Shown in pieces: positions 36,258 through 48,864 of a stretch of DNA of 64,000 nucleotides (position 1 is its first letter; each line of letters begins with the position of its first letter). The position numbers and the translations under genes were made by a program. This DNA comes from Gautieria morchelliformis (taxonomy: Eukaryota > Basidiomycota > Agaricomycetes > Gomphales > Gomphaceae), in NCBI GenBank assembly GCA_015179125.1, contig WHVA01000213.1, positions 62,001 to 126,000 of the forward strand. The letters run 5' to 3'. A model generated the notes under the pieces. That model had not been told where the DNA came from and made no database searches. It was given only the letters and a program-made list of their open reading frames with translations.

Positions 36258-39113
36258 ATGATGATGAGTTCGGCACCTTTCCACCCGATTACCGATGGCT
36301 ATATCCGCGAGTCATATCCCACAGCGCGGAACAACAACATGCGTAGGCTATATATCGGCCGTGATCATGCTACTGTGTGTTTCCACTCTCCTCCGCTCCC
36401 AGTCAAGAGCAAGGTTCTTGCTGGTGGATGTCAGTCCATAGTAATCCAAGGCGTGGCACGAGCCCCAGTTCCTTTAATACCCGTGTCGAAGGCTCAGAGC
36501 GTGAGGCGGAACTGTCAAGAACGCCCACCCACGCACTGCACGAGGAGGAATTAATTGGGGATTCGCTCGATACTAAAACCGATGAGGTACACCAGGAGAA
36601 ACAGCCTTCACATGACCCATATTTGGTAGTCTTTCAGCCTAATGATCCTGAGAGTCCAAAGGTGCGTGGTTATCATAGGGTGCCCCCGGCGAGCTGGCTA
36701 CAGATTTTCAAATCGCAGAATTGGGGAAGGACCAGGAGATGGATGCTGTGGGTATGTTTTGCTACCCCCAGCGATAGTAGCTCTGAACTGTCCTAGGACC
36801 CTGGCATGCAGCATTTTTGTCCTGAATTCGTTCGTTGCATATCTTCTTCGTCGTGGAAGTTCTGCTCTAGATAATCCTTTCGCGCCTGCAGCACATTCGC
36901 AAGCGCCTCACCGTCAGGCATCTTTACAGCTATGATGGAACAATTTCATATTTCTCAAGAAGTCGCCATCCTTACTTTGTCTCTTTTCGTTGCTGGTGTG
37001 CCGTCGTTGCCATGGATATTCCTTCATCGTTGACCAATTCTTCAATAAAGGGTATTGTTGTGGTCCTCTCTTGTGGGGACCACTATCGGAACAGGTATGC
37101 ATTCCTTCGTTACAAGGTTAACGGATTCACATTTGATTGCTTTATAGTATGGTCGAAGGTTCGTAAGGGATATGCGCTGCAGTCGTCCAAGAATAAAATA
37201 AAATATTCCCTCAGACCGATATTCATAATTGCTTTCGTGGGTTATACCGGATTTCAGGTCGGCGATGCATTGGCGCCTAACGCCGCGGCCTTACTCGTGT
37301 TTCGTTTCCTGGGCGGCATGTTTGCCGCGTGGTGAGCAGTAATATTGAATAGGGCCACGCTGGGTCTTATTATTCTTACAGCCCCTTGACAAATTCGGGA
37401 GCACTTATCGCTGATATGTACGTTCAATTGCATTCTACGGATTGGCCCTAAAGTTGATCTCTGTGAACTACCAGATGGGATACTAAAACACGTGGAAAGG
37501 CTCTGGCTTTGGTATATCTCTGCTGTACTGTGAGCTCTCTGATCTTTGACTGACAATTGTTCTAGTACTCTGTCGCCCCCTTTGCCGGGCCCGCGCTGGT
37601 ACGCTTAACCACCTTGTCTCGCTGCTCATTTATCATAGTTCCATTAGGCACCCGCAGTAAGCGGTTACATTGCTGTTAGCGGCGCGTCTTGGCGTTGGCT
37701 TTTTTGGGCCCACACTTGCTTCGTACGCCCCTCCCTTACCATTTTGCCTTTAAACCAAGCTGATGTGCGCAGGCTGGTACCTGCTTGATCACCCTGGTGT
37801 TCTTTATCCCAGAAACGTATGAACCTGTCCTCCTTGCTCGTAAAGCGCAACGCCTGCGCAAGGACACAGGCGATGAGCGTTATTTTGCCACTATCGAAAG
37901 GCGTGACGTACCCTTGGGCAGGAGATTAAAGGATGTTCTAGTCAAGCCATTTGTTGTGCTATCACAAGAACCGATGTTGATGGCAATCACTGTGTATATG
38001 GCGGTATGTTCATGTGCATTATGGCTCTTTAATGGAGTATTTTACCGCCCTTATCAAACCCAGTTTCTCTATGGATGTGTTTATCTGCTTTTTGAAGCAT
38101 ACCCTATCGTATTCCAGGTGGGGCATAATATGAACGCTGGTGCAGCGGGTACGTCGTTTCTTGTCGAGCCACCGTAATTGTTCATTTAATAGTCTCAGGC
38201 CTCATGTTTATCCCCCTCCAGCTTGGGGCTGTTGTTGGGTTGCTCGTGGTAGGTTTTACAATCGGAAATGTTTACACCCGGTTTACCGCATACTCGTAGC
38301 ATCTGGTATTCTTCGAACCCTCGTACGCGCGCCAAGTCGAACGCTTTAACCCGAATCCCGTCCCTCCCGAGGAAAGGCTCAAGATCGCGCAATGGGGTGG
38401 TCCTTTCTATGTGGTGGCTTTTTTCTGGTTTGGGTATGATCTTGTCGCGAATGACTTCTCCGATCCTAAGTTGATATCATGGCGTATAGGTGGACTACCT
38501 TCCCCTCGATCTCATTCTGGGCCCCGGTATGTATAAGGTTTCTTCTTGATGGTCAGGCGCTGAGTTCCGTGACATGCGCAGATGATGTCTGGACTGTTCC
38601 TGGGCGCGGGTTTACTTATGATCTTTGTAAGTATCGGTTGATTCCTTGTAACATAAGCTCTCCAGCTTATCAACTGACCTTCCGTGAAGCTGAGCTTAAT
38701 AAATTACATCATTGGTATGATGCCTTGGATTTTAACCGTATTGGGTGCTAAATTTTTCTACAGACGCATATCTCCCCGTGTCTGCCTCGGCGCTGGCTGT
38801 CGCAACCGTGGTTCGCTCCATTGCTGGAGCCTCATTCCCACTGTTTGCGACTCAGATGTATGACAAATTGAACCCTCGCTGGGCATCGACCTTGTTGGGA
38901 CTTATCGCTATGCTGCTGATGCCAATACCAACAATATTAATGCGGTGTGCAATATTCCTTCACCTTTACCTTGGCAGAACGACTCAAGCCATGATTTACC
39001 AGATATGGTCCATATCTACGACGACGGTCGAAGTACGCCCCTGGCGAATGAACTCATCGATGTACCACTTGCAGCCATCTGCGGCTGCCAGTACCACGTT
39101 CAATAGCTTATGA
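36258..39113 (+). CDS. MFS drug:H+ antiporter (DHA1-type), many small exons
   Basis: A plasma-membrane exporter family with 12 helices. A hydrophilic N-terminus (TPTHALHEEELIGDSLD, then DPYLVVFQPNDPESPK) leads into NWGRTRRW, typical of fungal multidrug MFS proteins. Helix blocks follow as a chain of exons: QEVAILTLSLFVAG, YCCGPLLWGPLSEQ, the YGRR of motif A, PIFIIAFVGYTGFQVG, PLTNSGALIADM, WDTKTRGKALAL, SVAPFAGPAL, SGYIAVSGASWRWLFW, TLVFFIPETYEPVLL, and later YGCVYLLFEAYPIVFQ, FNPNPVPPEERLKIAQW, SGLFLGAGLLMIF, INYIIDAYLPVSASALA and NPRWASTLLGLIAMLL. The tyrosine-glycine-arginine block is encoded by an 11-nt exon. Splice sites keep the frame except at one TAG (38297-38299). Start, the exon near 36800 and C-terminus are uncertain. 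Substrate unknown. Confidence 0.75.
37148..37158 (+). other. 11-nt micro-exon of the MFS gene
   Basis: The 11 bases TATGGTCGAAG are bordered by an acceptor (TTTATAG) and a donor (GTTCGTAAG). Spliced between 37094 and 37215 they restore Glu-Gln-Tyr-Gly-Arg-Arg-Pro-Ile, the conserved loop motif of the transporter, in phase on both sides. Confidence 0.75.
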
Positions 39114-39733
39114 AATCTATAACGCATCACGTTAATTATGACGCAATGCTCGGGAGAGGCGCTCACTGGCAAATTGGCTTGATGAAAAACCTTGCAATCT
39201 CACTAACAATCAACTCTTGCGTAAGTCATTAGACCAATCTCAATCCCTGTAATACTTCCTAATATGTACGTGCGCTCTTGAACCTAAAGATATGCCCTCG
39301 TCATTTCTACGGACGCTTGTTACGCTGCTGGTGGAATATTCAGTGCACCGCACGAAATATCATGATTTTCTTCCGCATTTATGCCATTGAACCATGGTGC
39401 AAGGGTCTGTACTCCTCCACATGTCAGCAATCGTTCAGTGCCTGAAAGATGTCAACCACGACCACCTGACACGTTAAATCTTCATGATCGATTATCGACA
39501 TGTGAATTGTACATCGTGACAGTAAGCGGGGCGACGGTATGTACGTAATTTATGCAGGCAGATTGCCGCGTGAGTCAGTAAAGAAAGTGAAATGACCTGC
39601 ACAGCAGGACTGATAGGTGTCGCTTACTATATGAGTTGTGAGCATGGGCAGTAGAGACACGCAAAATTCATAACTCACGTTTTCCTTCTCCCCTCCCATT
39701 TCCTAGGAAAACCCATCCATCAGCGTCTTCTAG
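39114..39733. other. No recognisable gene
   Basis: No ORF with coding character; convergent 3' flanks of the MFS gene and of the small membrane-protein gene. Confidence 0.5.
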
Positions 39734-40208
39734 TTAAATATGACTCTGTCTACTTACCTTAGCAAAAGTTGGCTCCGGGGCGATGGTAACTTGGGACTGA
39801 TTAAACACGGAGACGGGGGAGGCGCCATGGCCCTGCTCTATATCATGCCCTATATCATATGGTTTGCTGCCATTGGCCTGGGCCTGCTGTAGCTGGAGAT
39901 GCTTTCTCCGTTGGAAAACGATAAGGCACACGACTAAGATAACCAAGATGACTATCGGATGTTTGATTTGTGCGTGACTAGTGAGAAAGAGGGAAAGCAT
40001 GAAGCCATGAGGCGAACGTACCCACTCCGATACCAATACCAACGTGCGCGGCATATCCGAGACCTATCGCAGCGTCACACCTGTGAACAATCAGCCAGAA
40101 GTATGAGAAGCACAGGGTAGTCACTTGCCCAGCATCTAGACAGGCACGGGCAGGGGACACGAGTGAGTTAGCAAGGAGGAACAGCGCAGCTGCTGAAAGG
40201 AGAGACAT
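39734..40208 (-). CDS. Small single-pass membrane protein of unknown function
   Basis: The start at 40208 gives a signal peptide, MSLLSAAALFLLANSL, followed by ARACLDAGQ. A later exon has a strongly hydrophobic helix, VILVILVVCLIVFQRRK, with positive residues just after it, then a polar cytoplasmic tail (QQAQANGSKPYDIGHDIEQ and SQVTIAPEP). A GTACGT..CTAG intron near 39975-40020 can join the two parts; an additional last exon after a GTAAGT at about 39750 is possible. I recognise no family. A type I membrane topology (outside N-terminus, short cytoplasmic tail) is inferred. Confidence 0.45.
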
Positions 40209-43200
40209 GGTGATTAGAGACGGAAACAGGGAAGGTCGATGAAAAATACAAGAAAGCGATGATATAACTCGGTTTATATGATGGCAATATGTCCGGGGGC
40301 GGAATTAGGAGCTTAGGAATGAGCGCGACAGGCTGTCGCGCTGGCTTGTCAGTAGCACGCTCTCGAAGACTAATATCCAGCTTTCCTGGCTCTGAATGAT
40401 GAGTACCGAGTGCATGGGGACGTGTAGGTTCCGAACGAGGTTGGAAATGGGGTTTATTTGATATGCCAAGGCAACGAAGGGGACAGAAATGAGATGAGAA
40501 GCGTAGAGATTCGCTACTTTCGACACCTGATGTCTCTATCGCAGACAGCCCATTCCCATGTCAGAGAGTTCCCAGGTGGTCGAAAATAGTTTGGTGGGGT
40601 TATATATATCATGGATGTGCGCCATGTCAGGCTGTAGTACCGTCGCATCTATCCCATAACCGGCAGTTATGATTGCGCTAACAGTTTACTTCTCTGTGGC
40701 ACATGCTTGGCACGCTCGGTATTCCAAAAAGAGTAGGTGTGGGCGGTTGTGGTATTTTGTTTCGACCCAACGATCTGTTTATCAACTGCAGCTCTAACTT
40801 CTTCCTGTCTTCGTATCGCTCTAAGCTTCCTGTCTTCATCACCGCTCTAAGCTTCCTCTCCCCGTCTCTCCGCAGTATATATATATATACCGCGTTCAAC
40901 ACTACCGCAGACATCCTCGAGACAAGGGTTCTACACGCTGAGTACTGTACTTGAACGGTGTTGTATTAGAACAATGCATGTCGTGTGACTCGTCTCCTCA
41001 GAAGTGGGATCGTTTGTCGAGTCACACTGATTGAGTGCTGACAAGGGAACCACGACTTCCTTCCTCATATAAGCGTGGATTGAACAATCCAACTTTTCGA
41101 GGCAACAAATCAAAGAGATACGAGGCAACACACATGTGAGCTGTTGAGTCACGCATCTCGACTTTAAACATTCCTATCGAGCGGGGATGAAGATCTGGCC
41201 TGCATCAGGTCGTAGAATCGGCTAGCTATAATATAAGTAAGTCGTTTGAATTACCTTCTAGCGGTGGCTACTTATGAAATAGACATGGTCCATCTTCAGA
41301 AGCTCTGATCTCGTTCATCTTGATCGAGCTCTACCTTATCGTACACCTCTCTCCATTCAAATTAGTCGGCAGGGGAGCAGCGCAGTGAATGGTTATTTCT
41401 CGCCTTCGTATTCAAAGCCATCACCCTTTTCCTTTCCAACCTGTATGTCTCTCGTCCACGATGTACCGCTGATGTTCCGCCAGCTGAATTTGAGATGACT
41501 GAGTTGTCCTCTGATACAGGCATCCGCACAACGTCAGAGGCACATTGCGGTCTCCGGGGGGCCCGAGCCGAAATGTATGATTTTTCGTGCCTTTCAGGAG
41601 TCAGCTAGACAAGGCACGGTAGAGTTAGTACGCGTCGGGTCAAATAGGCCTGGCAGACGCGAAAATCAGGTGCATCCACGATCGACAGTGACCCTGCAAT
41701 GGTGATCGATGGTCTCCAGCGGGGCTATTTCGAGTTAGATCGTCGAGGAAAGGCGGCTTGAAATTTGGTTCAGAGGTATTAGCACTGATTCTACTTATAA
41801 GCTTGAGCTAATACCATAAAGTCAGTAAGCTGTGATATATGTTTTTCTTAACGGAAAGGTAAAACCTTACATCGACTGCGCAATTTCGAACTTAATAGAA
41901 TCTTACCATGGACAGTGAGTGACCTTTACTCACCATTAATGTAGGTTGCGCTAACAGTGAACCCATAGGGATAAATGGGGGTATACAGCGCCAGGCATTT
42001 GTGTGGCCGATGTCAAGATCTAGATCGCGGTCTGAAACCAGACTTCGAAGAATTGTCGTCATTCAGATTCGTCTCCGAGTCCCATGATAGCACACAATAG
42101 AGGCGGCAACTCATCCCGCCAGAACGCGTCAAAGAACAATAATTAAGTGAGTGTTTTTGCTGCCAATAGAGAACAACAAACCAAAGGGACCAGCTTAACA
42201 CAATCTCACGAATTACCTATCTCCTAGTCTGTCGGATATTGATGTCAGACATGCTATACTTATATGTATTCGGTATCTGCACACAAATCGCACGACGTTC
42301 TTTCGGACTGGATCCTACTTCCCGCATGCCGGCCGATGCAGTAAGTAACTTGTTTAGTGAGTTTAAGTTAGAAAATTTACAGGCTTTGTGGCACAGGCGA
42401 CCCGCTCCGCGACTGGTAAAAATCGTGGGAAAGCTGCAGGCGGTATCGGCTTGTGCACCAATCTCATGACCAGCGGATCGAAATCAGCGCCGATCACTGG
42501 CGTGTGTGATTGCTTATAAAGGATTGATGCCTGCAGCCACATAACTCCCGGTATGGCCTGTAATGGACTGGATTATGAATCACCAGCAGCCTTGTACTGG
42601 CGGACCCTGACAATGTACGGGGTGGTCGGGGTGGTCGGGGGACCAACGACGTTTCATATATTACACGGTTACACCGCCAATGCCATCGCCAGGAAGCCCG
42701 CGGCAGGTTCCTAAGTATTGACACCAAACGAGAGAGCCGCTCTAGACCACAAATGGCGGATGGAGCCGGACGCCCAATCACATTGAGACATCAAATTGGT
42801 CGGAAGGGGATAAGTGTCAAGTACAGCTGATGCTTCTGTGAATCACCTGAAGGGTCAATTGGCTAGCTGCGCGCTTACTGGAGGCAGCTCTCGCTGGCAA
42901 CATGCAGCGCAACGATATCACTCGGCGCGCGAGTCGCAAATATGCCGCAAAAAACGTTGAGGTGCAGTATGATGTAATCATGTATGGTCCATAATGAAAA
43001 GTTCTTACATTCTCAAGTTGGAGTAACTACGAAGTCACGCTTCCACATGGACCCGTTGAGCACATTTCACGCAGTTGGCTTCAGGCTGCGGTCCTGAGGC
43101 GTCGTGAAGCGAGCCCGCAACTTCGCACGCCAATCAGCGTGGCTGTCAAGCACAGTATTGATTACCATGTATGTCATGCAGGGCTGCGTACCGCGAATGA

Positions 43201-43349
43201 AATCTCCGATAAATACGTACCTGTGTTTGAGATGGGGGTCATACGGGGTCTTACCTTCTATAAAACAGCCCAGTAGAAGGGATACCTTGCTTTCCTCCTT
43301 CTCCCATATTCCCTCTCCCATATTCCTCCTCCAGCTCTAATAACCCATT
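40209..43349. other. About 3.1 kb without a recognisable gene
   Basis: Short ORFs on both strands (for example 40678-40914 and 42239-42469) show no domain or splice coherence. A short (TA)n run sits at about 40875-40889. The right end should contain the cupredoxin promoter; a TATAAA at about 43259 lies some 90 bp before that gene's start. Confidence 0.45.
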
Positions 43350-44179
43350 ATGTTCCAATACCTCGCTGCCGCTCTATCCCTCGCTTCCGCTGCATGTGCC
43401 GCTGTTACCACCGTCACAGTAGGTCAGGGAGGCTTCGTATTCGCGCCCAACACCATCACAGCCGCGGAGGGTGATGTAGTAAACTTCAAATTTACTGGCT
43501 CGTGAGCAGCCATATTCCCCTTGATGTATTTGCGTCGTCCTGACCTCGTTATAGTCCTGGAAACCACACCGTGTCACAATCTACCTTTGCGGACCCTTGT
43601 TCACAGTTGTCCGGCGGTTTCGACTCTGGCTTCGTCCCCGTAGCCTCTGGATTCTCTGGTACCCCCACTGAGTGGAACTTGACAGTGACGAATGCGTCCG
43701 CACGCACGTCCTCCCTCACTTTTGGATTCTTTATTGCTAACACTACTTGACCAGCGATTTGGTTCTACTGCAAACAAACAAGCCCTGCCCCTCACTGCAT
43801 CAGCGGAATGGTCGGGTACGTGTTCTACCCTTCGTACTTACGGTAATCAGCCAACGTCGATTCCTTTGTCAGCGCCATCAATCCCCCAAGCTCAGGCAAC
43901 ACCTTGGCTAACTTCGTCAGCGCCGCCAAGGCTCTGTCGAGTTTCCCCACACAAACCGCTGGTTCTCTCACCGGTGTCGGAGCCTCAGCTAGCGCATCTC
44001 CCGCCGTACCCGGCTCTGCCGCCGCAAGCGGTACCAGCAGCGGCGCCAGTGCCAGTGGCACCGCCCCCAGTTCTACATCCCCCTCCGCCTCTTCTACTCA
44101 ATCCGGCGCGGCGTTCAAGACCTCCACCGGTAGCCTCTGGGCCCTGTTGGCTGGTGTTCTCGGTATCGTCATTGCATGA
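43350..44179 (+). CDS. Secreted cupredoxin-fold protein, probably GPI-anchored
   Basis: The start MFQYLAAALSLASAACA is a signal peptide. The cupredoxin domain begins VTVGQGGFVFAPNTITAAEGDVVNFKF. An intron (43502-43554) joins to PGNHTVSQSTFADPC, GGFDSGFVPVASG and TEWNLTV. Further exons give IWFYCKQTSPAPHCISGMVG. The four usual type 1 copper ligands are present: His in GNHTV, Cys in FYCKQ, His in PHC and Met in SGM. A Ser/Ala/Thr-rich tail and a final hydrophobic stretch (LWALLAGVLGIVIA) fit a GPI anchor signal. Such extracellular serine-rich cupredoxins are common in fungi and are placed in the cell wall, with unknown substrate. The second intron (ending at the CAG before 43757) has no clear donor in the needed phase, so that junction is uncertain. 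Confidence 0.85.
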
Positions 44180-45835
44180 GAATAGAGGCCCTTTTTGGTT
44201 ACAGTCGGGCGTATTCTTTGATTGGTGTCGCGCGAACAGCCAAAAATCTGTTCGCGTGGACACCCGCCTAGTTCATACCCTCAATTTATTATTCGTGTTG
44301 CCTAATCAACGTACCATAGCATTCGCGTGGTCGTCCGATGTCCCCGAACTTCTTTCTCTCTCACGCCGAAGATGTTTAGTAATTTTACGTGACGTTCCGA
44401 ATGAATGAATGCATAGACGCCTTACTTGTTATGTACCCTGCAGTCCAGTCGCCCCACTTCTCCTTAAGGTTTCCAGAATCCGGGTTCGTTTTCCGCAGTA
44501 GAAAAGTGCAATGGGGAAGAAAAGGAATATTGTTTTCCGAGGGACCAAACGTGCTTACAGTAAGGGACCGAGTCGCCCGCGTGTCTCTTCACGCAGCCGC
44601 TAACAGCAGTGCACTTCTCCGTGTTCTCCATGAATGCTCCTTGGTGCCCAGCGGCACGCCGAACGAAGGGACGCGATAGACACTGCCGACCGCAGTGTGC
44701 CATACTCCCTGCTATCAATTGAGCATTGAATATTGGCTCACGTCCGCTCTTCGTCGGCTGCATGCGAAGAAGCTCTCAACCTCAAAATTGGCAGATGCGA
44801 TGCTGCCCTGTTAGGTAACCGAATGGCTGCCCATCGCAAAGACAATTGCTCTATGGGAATCGAAGGGCAACTTCTGGCCTTGTGTCGGTGTTGTGGAATC
44901 CAAAATCTAACGCGACGGTCCAGTACGACTCTGAATCAGGAAATAACGATAGACGACCGTGGAGGTTGACGGCATCAATCCTTGACAAAGTACTGTCCTT
45001 AGCATAAAAATACTTTTTCGGCGCCAAGTTTACAGGCATTCGATTGTGGTAATCAGGAGCAAACAACCAATTGCAGAATTTCTGCGTTTTTCTACGAAAG
45101 AGACCATGGTAATCAGCAATAATGTCACTTAGCTTGGCTTGTTGGTACTGCACTATCGGATAAGCCTCCGGCAGTCAACAAAGCCCGGCCAGGCAGGCAG
45201 TTGGTACTGCCGTCGACTCGTCACCGTTCTTGACAGCCGCAGCTGGCTCGTAGCCGGTGTTTTTTGTTTTTCGTGGGTAGACGCGGGACATAAATAAGCA
45301 CAAATACCACAATAAATTATTAGATTCAGAGGTGACACAACACATTGATTTGAGCACTACAGGAATAATAAACCACCTGGTACTACAGACTGTTGTTCTA
45401 TGACACAATGTACGAAGGGCGGTTATAAAGGACTGTTAAGATATGGACAACGAACAAGGAACGGCAACGACACCCGAAGACAGCATAAAAGAGGGGGCAG
45501 TCCACGTGAAGAAAAATGTGGGGTATAAGAAACCGGGTATGACGGTACGTATGTGGCTAGTTTTGTTTTGAGAAATAATGAAGGAAGGGCTACGGGGGCA
45601 GCGAGTAACAGTGGGAATGGCAAATAAATCAGAACAGAAAAAAATAAAAAAAATAAAGGAAGGAAAAAAGTCCGCGTTGGTAATACTGGGGAGACAAGAG
45701 CTAAGAGGTATGTTTAACAGCAGTGGGTAAGTTTAGGCGAGCGCATCCCGATACTATGAGCACAGCCGAACATCAGTACCAGGCGCGCTGTTGCCAGGAA
45801 CAGTGCCCACCAAAAATAAAACACTTTGACAGTCC
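44180..45835. other. No recognisable gene
   Basis: Only short, unrelated ORFs. A poly-purine, A-rich stretch lies at 45640-45670. The right end is the 3' flank of the GATA-finger gene. Confidence 0.45.
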
Positions 45836-47887
45836 CTATCCCATCTTCGTCGGCACGTCTGTGTCGAACCGCATCACTCCCACACCGAGTGCAGCCGCGT
45901 CATCGGATGGTACACGCACGCGGCCGCGACCGCGCACACTGGATGCTTTCGTGGCATGCTTTCCAGGCCGGACAAATTCGCCACGATCATTCAGGGGGCG
46001 CGATTTTTTGTGCGCTTTCTCGTACAGCCCGCATTTGTTACATACCTTACAATTCACGATGGTTAGACCCACAGGAAAAACGAGAAGTTGAACAGGAATA
46101 AGGGTTGGGATAAATACTCACAATATGGCCGACCTGCATAATGCTTCGACGCCATGCAGACACATCGCGCCAAGTCCTACAATTGAAACACTGTCGTCGC
46201 AGCATACGCGTTGGTTTCGTATCTTGACGACTTGTGAACTCCAGCTAACAGCCAGGAAGGTTATGCCGAACAACGGGACATAGGCAAAAAGGGATCAAAA
46301 TATATAAGCAAGTATCGCCCATATAGAGAAACAAGCTCGTACCGCACGCTCGTCAACATCCTCTAGTCCCATACCCAGCATTTCATCCTCCGCTCCTGAG
46401 CCACTTGGCTTCCTTATTCTATATACCACTCCCGTCCTCACGCCTATTCCGGCGTCCTTGGAGCCCATCGGAACAGCACAATACGGGCTCAGGCCAGTTT
46501 CAAAATCAGAGCGATGTGGCCCTCCCCTGCCCGACCTGCCAGCAGCCTCACCGTAATCACCCGAGGCGGACGACCCCGACATATCGGATAAAGCGGGGGA
46601 ATGGCGAGGCAGAGGGATAACGGCTTCATTATAAGGACTGCCATACGTACGATACTTCTCGCGCTCATGCTTGCCTATAATCCCTCGCGGGTCACATGTC
46701 TCCCCATTCCAGTCCTGCGCTGGGCGTGGAATGGCCTGGGCAGTCTTGTACGAAAACTGGTCGCAGTGCGTGGGTGCAGGATAAGTGTATCCAATGAGAT
46801 TAGCGTCGACTGGCTTCCAAGTACTATCGTTCGGAGGAGAGTTGTTAAAAACGTCTCTCGTGAAGGGTGACGACGACCCCGATGAAGTGGATGCAGTGGA
46901 TGCCGTAGGCGGAGGAGAGAGCCGTACCGGTTTCAAGAAAGTAGAGGTCATCTCGGATCCTGAAAACGTCTGGCCATTCCTATGCGGGAATATACCCGAG
47001 TAAGGCCGCTGCTGGTATAGATACGCGTTTTCCTGGAGAGGAAAGGTGGTGGTAGGGGCAAGAGAGGACGGCATGTTGGTGCTGGCTCCGCCGGTCAACG
47101 GGTAAGGAAGTTGCAGACCGAGCGGCTTGTTACAGCCAAACTCGTCCATAGTCCTCCGCCACGTCCCTTCCTCACGTGCATTTCCGAATGGCCGCAGCAT
47201 GCCATCGGGAGCATCGACGACATGCTCAGGTGCTGTGCGGATGTCTATCCTTGGTCCATGCAAGGCGTTTTGAAAAGACTCCGGAAATGGAGCATGAAGA
47301 GGGTCGGACATTGACGATTGTAAAGTGTCTGGCAAGGGGGATACAGATACTCTCGTGTCCAGAGAAACTGACGTGGAGTTGAACGAGAAGTTTTGAAGGC
47401 CGTGCAGTTGCGCCTGTGAACTTCGAGGTGAAAAGCGGCCCCAGTGCTAGAGAATGATTGATTGAGTAAAGAGTTGCAAAAACAAACCCCGTCACATTAA
47501 TGTATGTCAGTTTAATAACATATTCGAAGGAATGCAAACTCGACGCGAATCTGTACTAAAAGGCGCGACAAGGAAAGTACGAAAAGACTCACTTCGACAT
47601 TGGGCAGCGCGTCTCCATGACCGAAATCACCCAACCTCATCGCAGGGTCGCCTAGCTTCGTACCCATCCCATGCGCCATGTTGAACGACTCGGCACTCTC
47701 GGTTTTATCCGCGGTGGAGTCACGTATCGTCTGTGCGTTGGTCCAACGTGCGTGGTGTTCATGACTCTGAGAAGCAACGTCGGGAAGTCTGGAGGAGGCT
47801 ACGAGCCTTTTCATCCGATCCATGTCAGGACAGAGGAAGAGAAGGTTCATAAATCGGTTGCAATACGTACGTTTCATTCTTGAGCAT
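45836..47887 (-). CDS. GATA-type zinc-finger transcription factor
   Basis: The C-terminal exons encode a zinc finger: CFNCRTW with the following WRRS on one exon, then VCNKCGLYEKAHKKSRP after an intron, that is C-x2-C, a spacer of about 20, and C-x2-C plus the basic tail, the GATA finger pattern. The long middle exon (46295-47335) is Pro/Ser-rich and low in structure (SPPPTASTASTSSGSSSP), as in fungal GATA regulators. N-terminal exons include MGTKLGDPAMRLGDFGHGD. It would act in the nucleus on GATA-containing promoters; targets are unknown. The start is uncertain: MLKNET at 47887 followed by an intron, or a Met at 47877 or 47823, are all possible. The stop is at 45836-45838. Confidence 0.75.
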
Positions 47888-48378
47888 TTTCTCAGAGATA
47901 ATATAACAGACGCCCTTCTGGATGTCTCAGCGTCGTCGCAGGATGCTCAGGGGCACGAAAATAAGAATTAAGACGAGCTGGTTGGGGAGAAAAAGGGGGG
48001 ACTCGAAGGCAGGTCGGTTCGCCCTTTAGAAGTCAGAGCTTTAAACTCCGCGCGCTCGCTCCATTCAGAGCGCGTACGTGTAAGGTCGCCTTGGAGACCA
48101 CATGATACCCAGCGCGGTCGGAGCTCCGCTCGTTGCGTTGGACGTCGAGATGGATGTTGAGAGCGAGGCTAAGTTCATGGTGCTGACAGGGAGTCCGAGA
48201 CCATCAATGCGGCTTCAGATCCGAAAAGACGTCTAAATATCAATATCAGCGGTTGCCCGACGCCTTCCGATGCGGATCATCATTTTTGGGATTGGGATTA
48301 CAGCACAATCATTCACCCTTAATTTCCTCCGCATAATCTTCTCTTTGAAGAGCCTTTGCAAGTCACGCCTGCTTGCTG

Positions 48379-48864
48379 CTACGAATGGGATACTGTAACA
48401 ACATCTAAGGGTGCCAGCGCTTGGCCGTGCTTGCCGAGTAAGCGGACCAAACAGTTTTCTTCTAAATAATACTGTAACCTGAAGGGATGCAAAACCATTC
48501 TTACGACCCGTGAAACCTGTGAGTCATAAGCCACTTCTTTATCGTTCCATTTACGAGTGGATCCATCTCTTGAGACGTATACACATCTTTTTCCTGTAGG
48601 TATTTCGAGGATGCTGCGGACATCCAGTGGAGCAGCGTCCTGAGTGACGTGACAGGACATGACGCCATTGCCGCCGTATGACAGATGTTTGCCTTTATTG
48701 CGGTGTTCGATGGTTTCCAGACTACAGATCACGAGTTCCACGAAGTAGCGTATACTGTCTGACACTGCTTCTAATGACCATCCTACAGTGTACATGGTGC
48801 TGTGCAAGGAAGCCCCTGCATTCATAAGGTACAGGGTTGCTTGGATTAGGGTCTCCAGGACCAA
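48379..48864 (-). CDS. Hypothetical ORF, 161 residues
   Basis: An uninterrupted frame, MVLETLIQATLYLMNAGAS to VTVSHS. The composition is protein-like (mixed hydrophobic and charged residues, no low complexity), but I recognise no domain, signal peptide or neighbour relation. It could be an exon of a larger gene or chance. Confidence 0.3.
   Translation of the reverse strand: MVLETLIQATLYLMNAGASLHSTMYTVGWSLEAVSDSIRYFVELVICSLETIEHRNKGKHLSYGGNGVMSCHVTQDAAPLDVRSILEIPTGKRCVYVSRDGSTRKWNDKEVAYDSQVSRVVRMVLHPFRLQYYLEENCLVRLLGKHGQALAPLDVVTVSHS

Noticed and set aside
36258..39113. MFS gene as a heavily frameshifted pseudogene
   Set aside because: Most apparent shifts disappear once short GT..AG introns and the 11-nt exon are recognised; only one TAG and uncertain ends remain.
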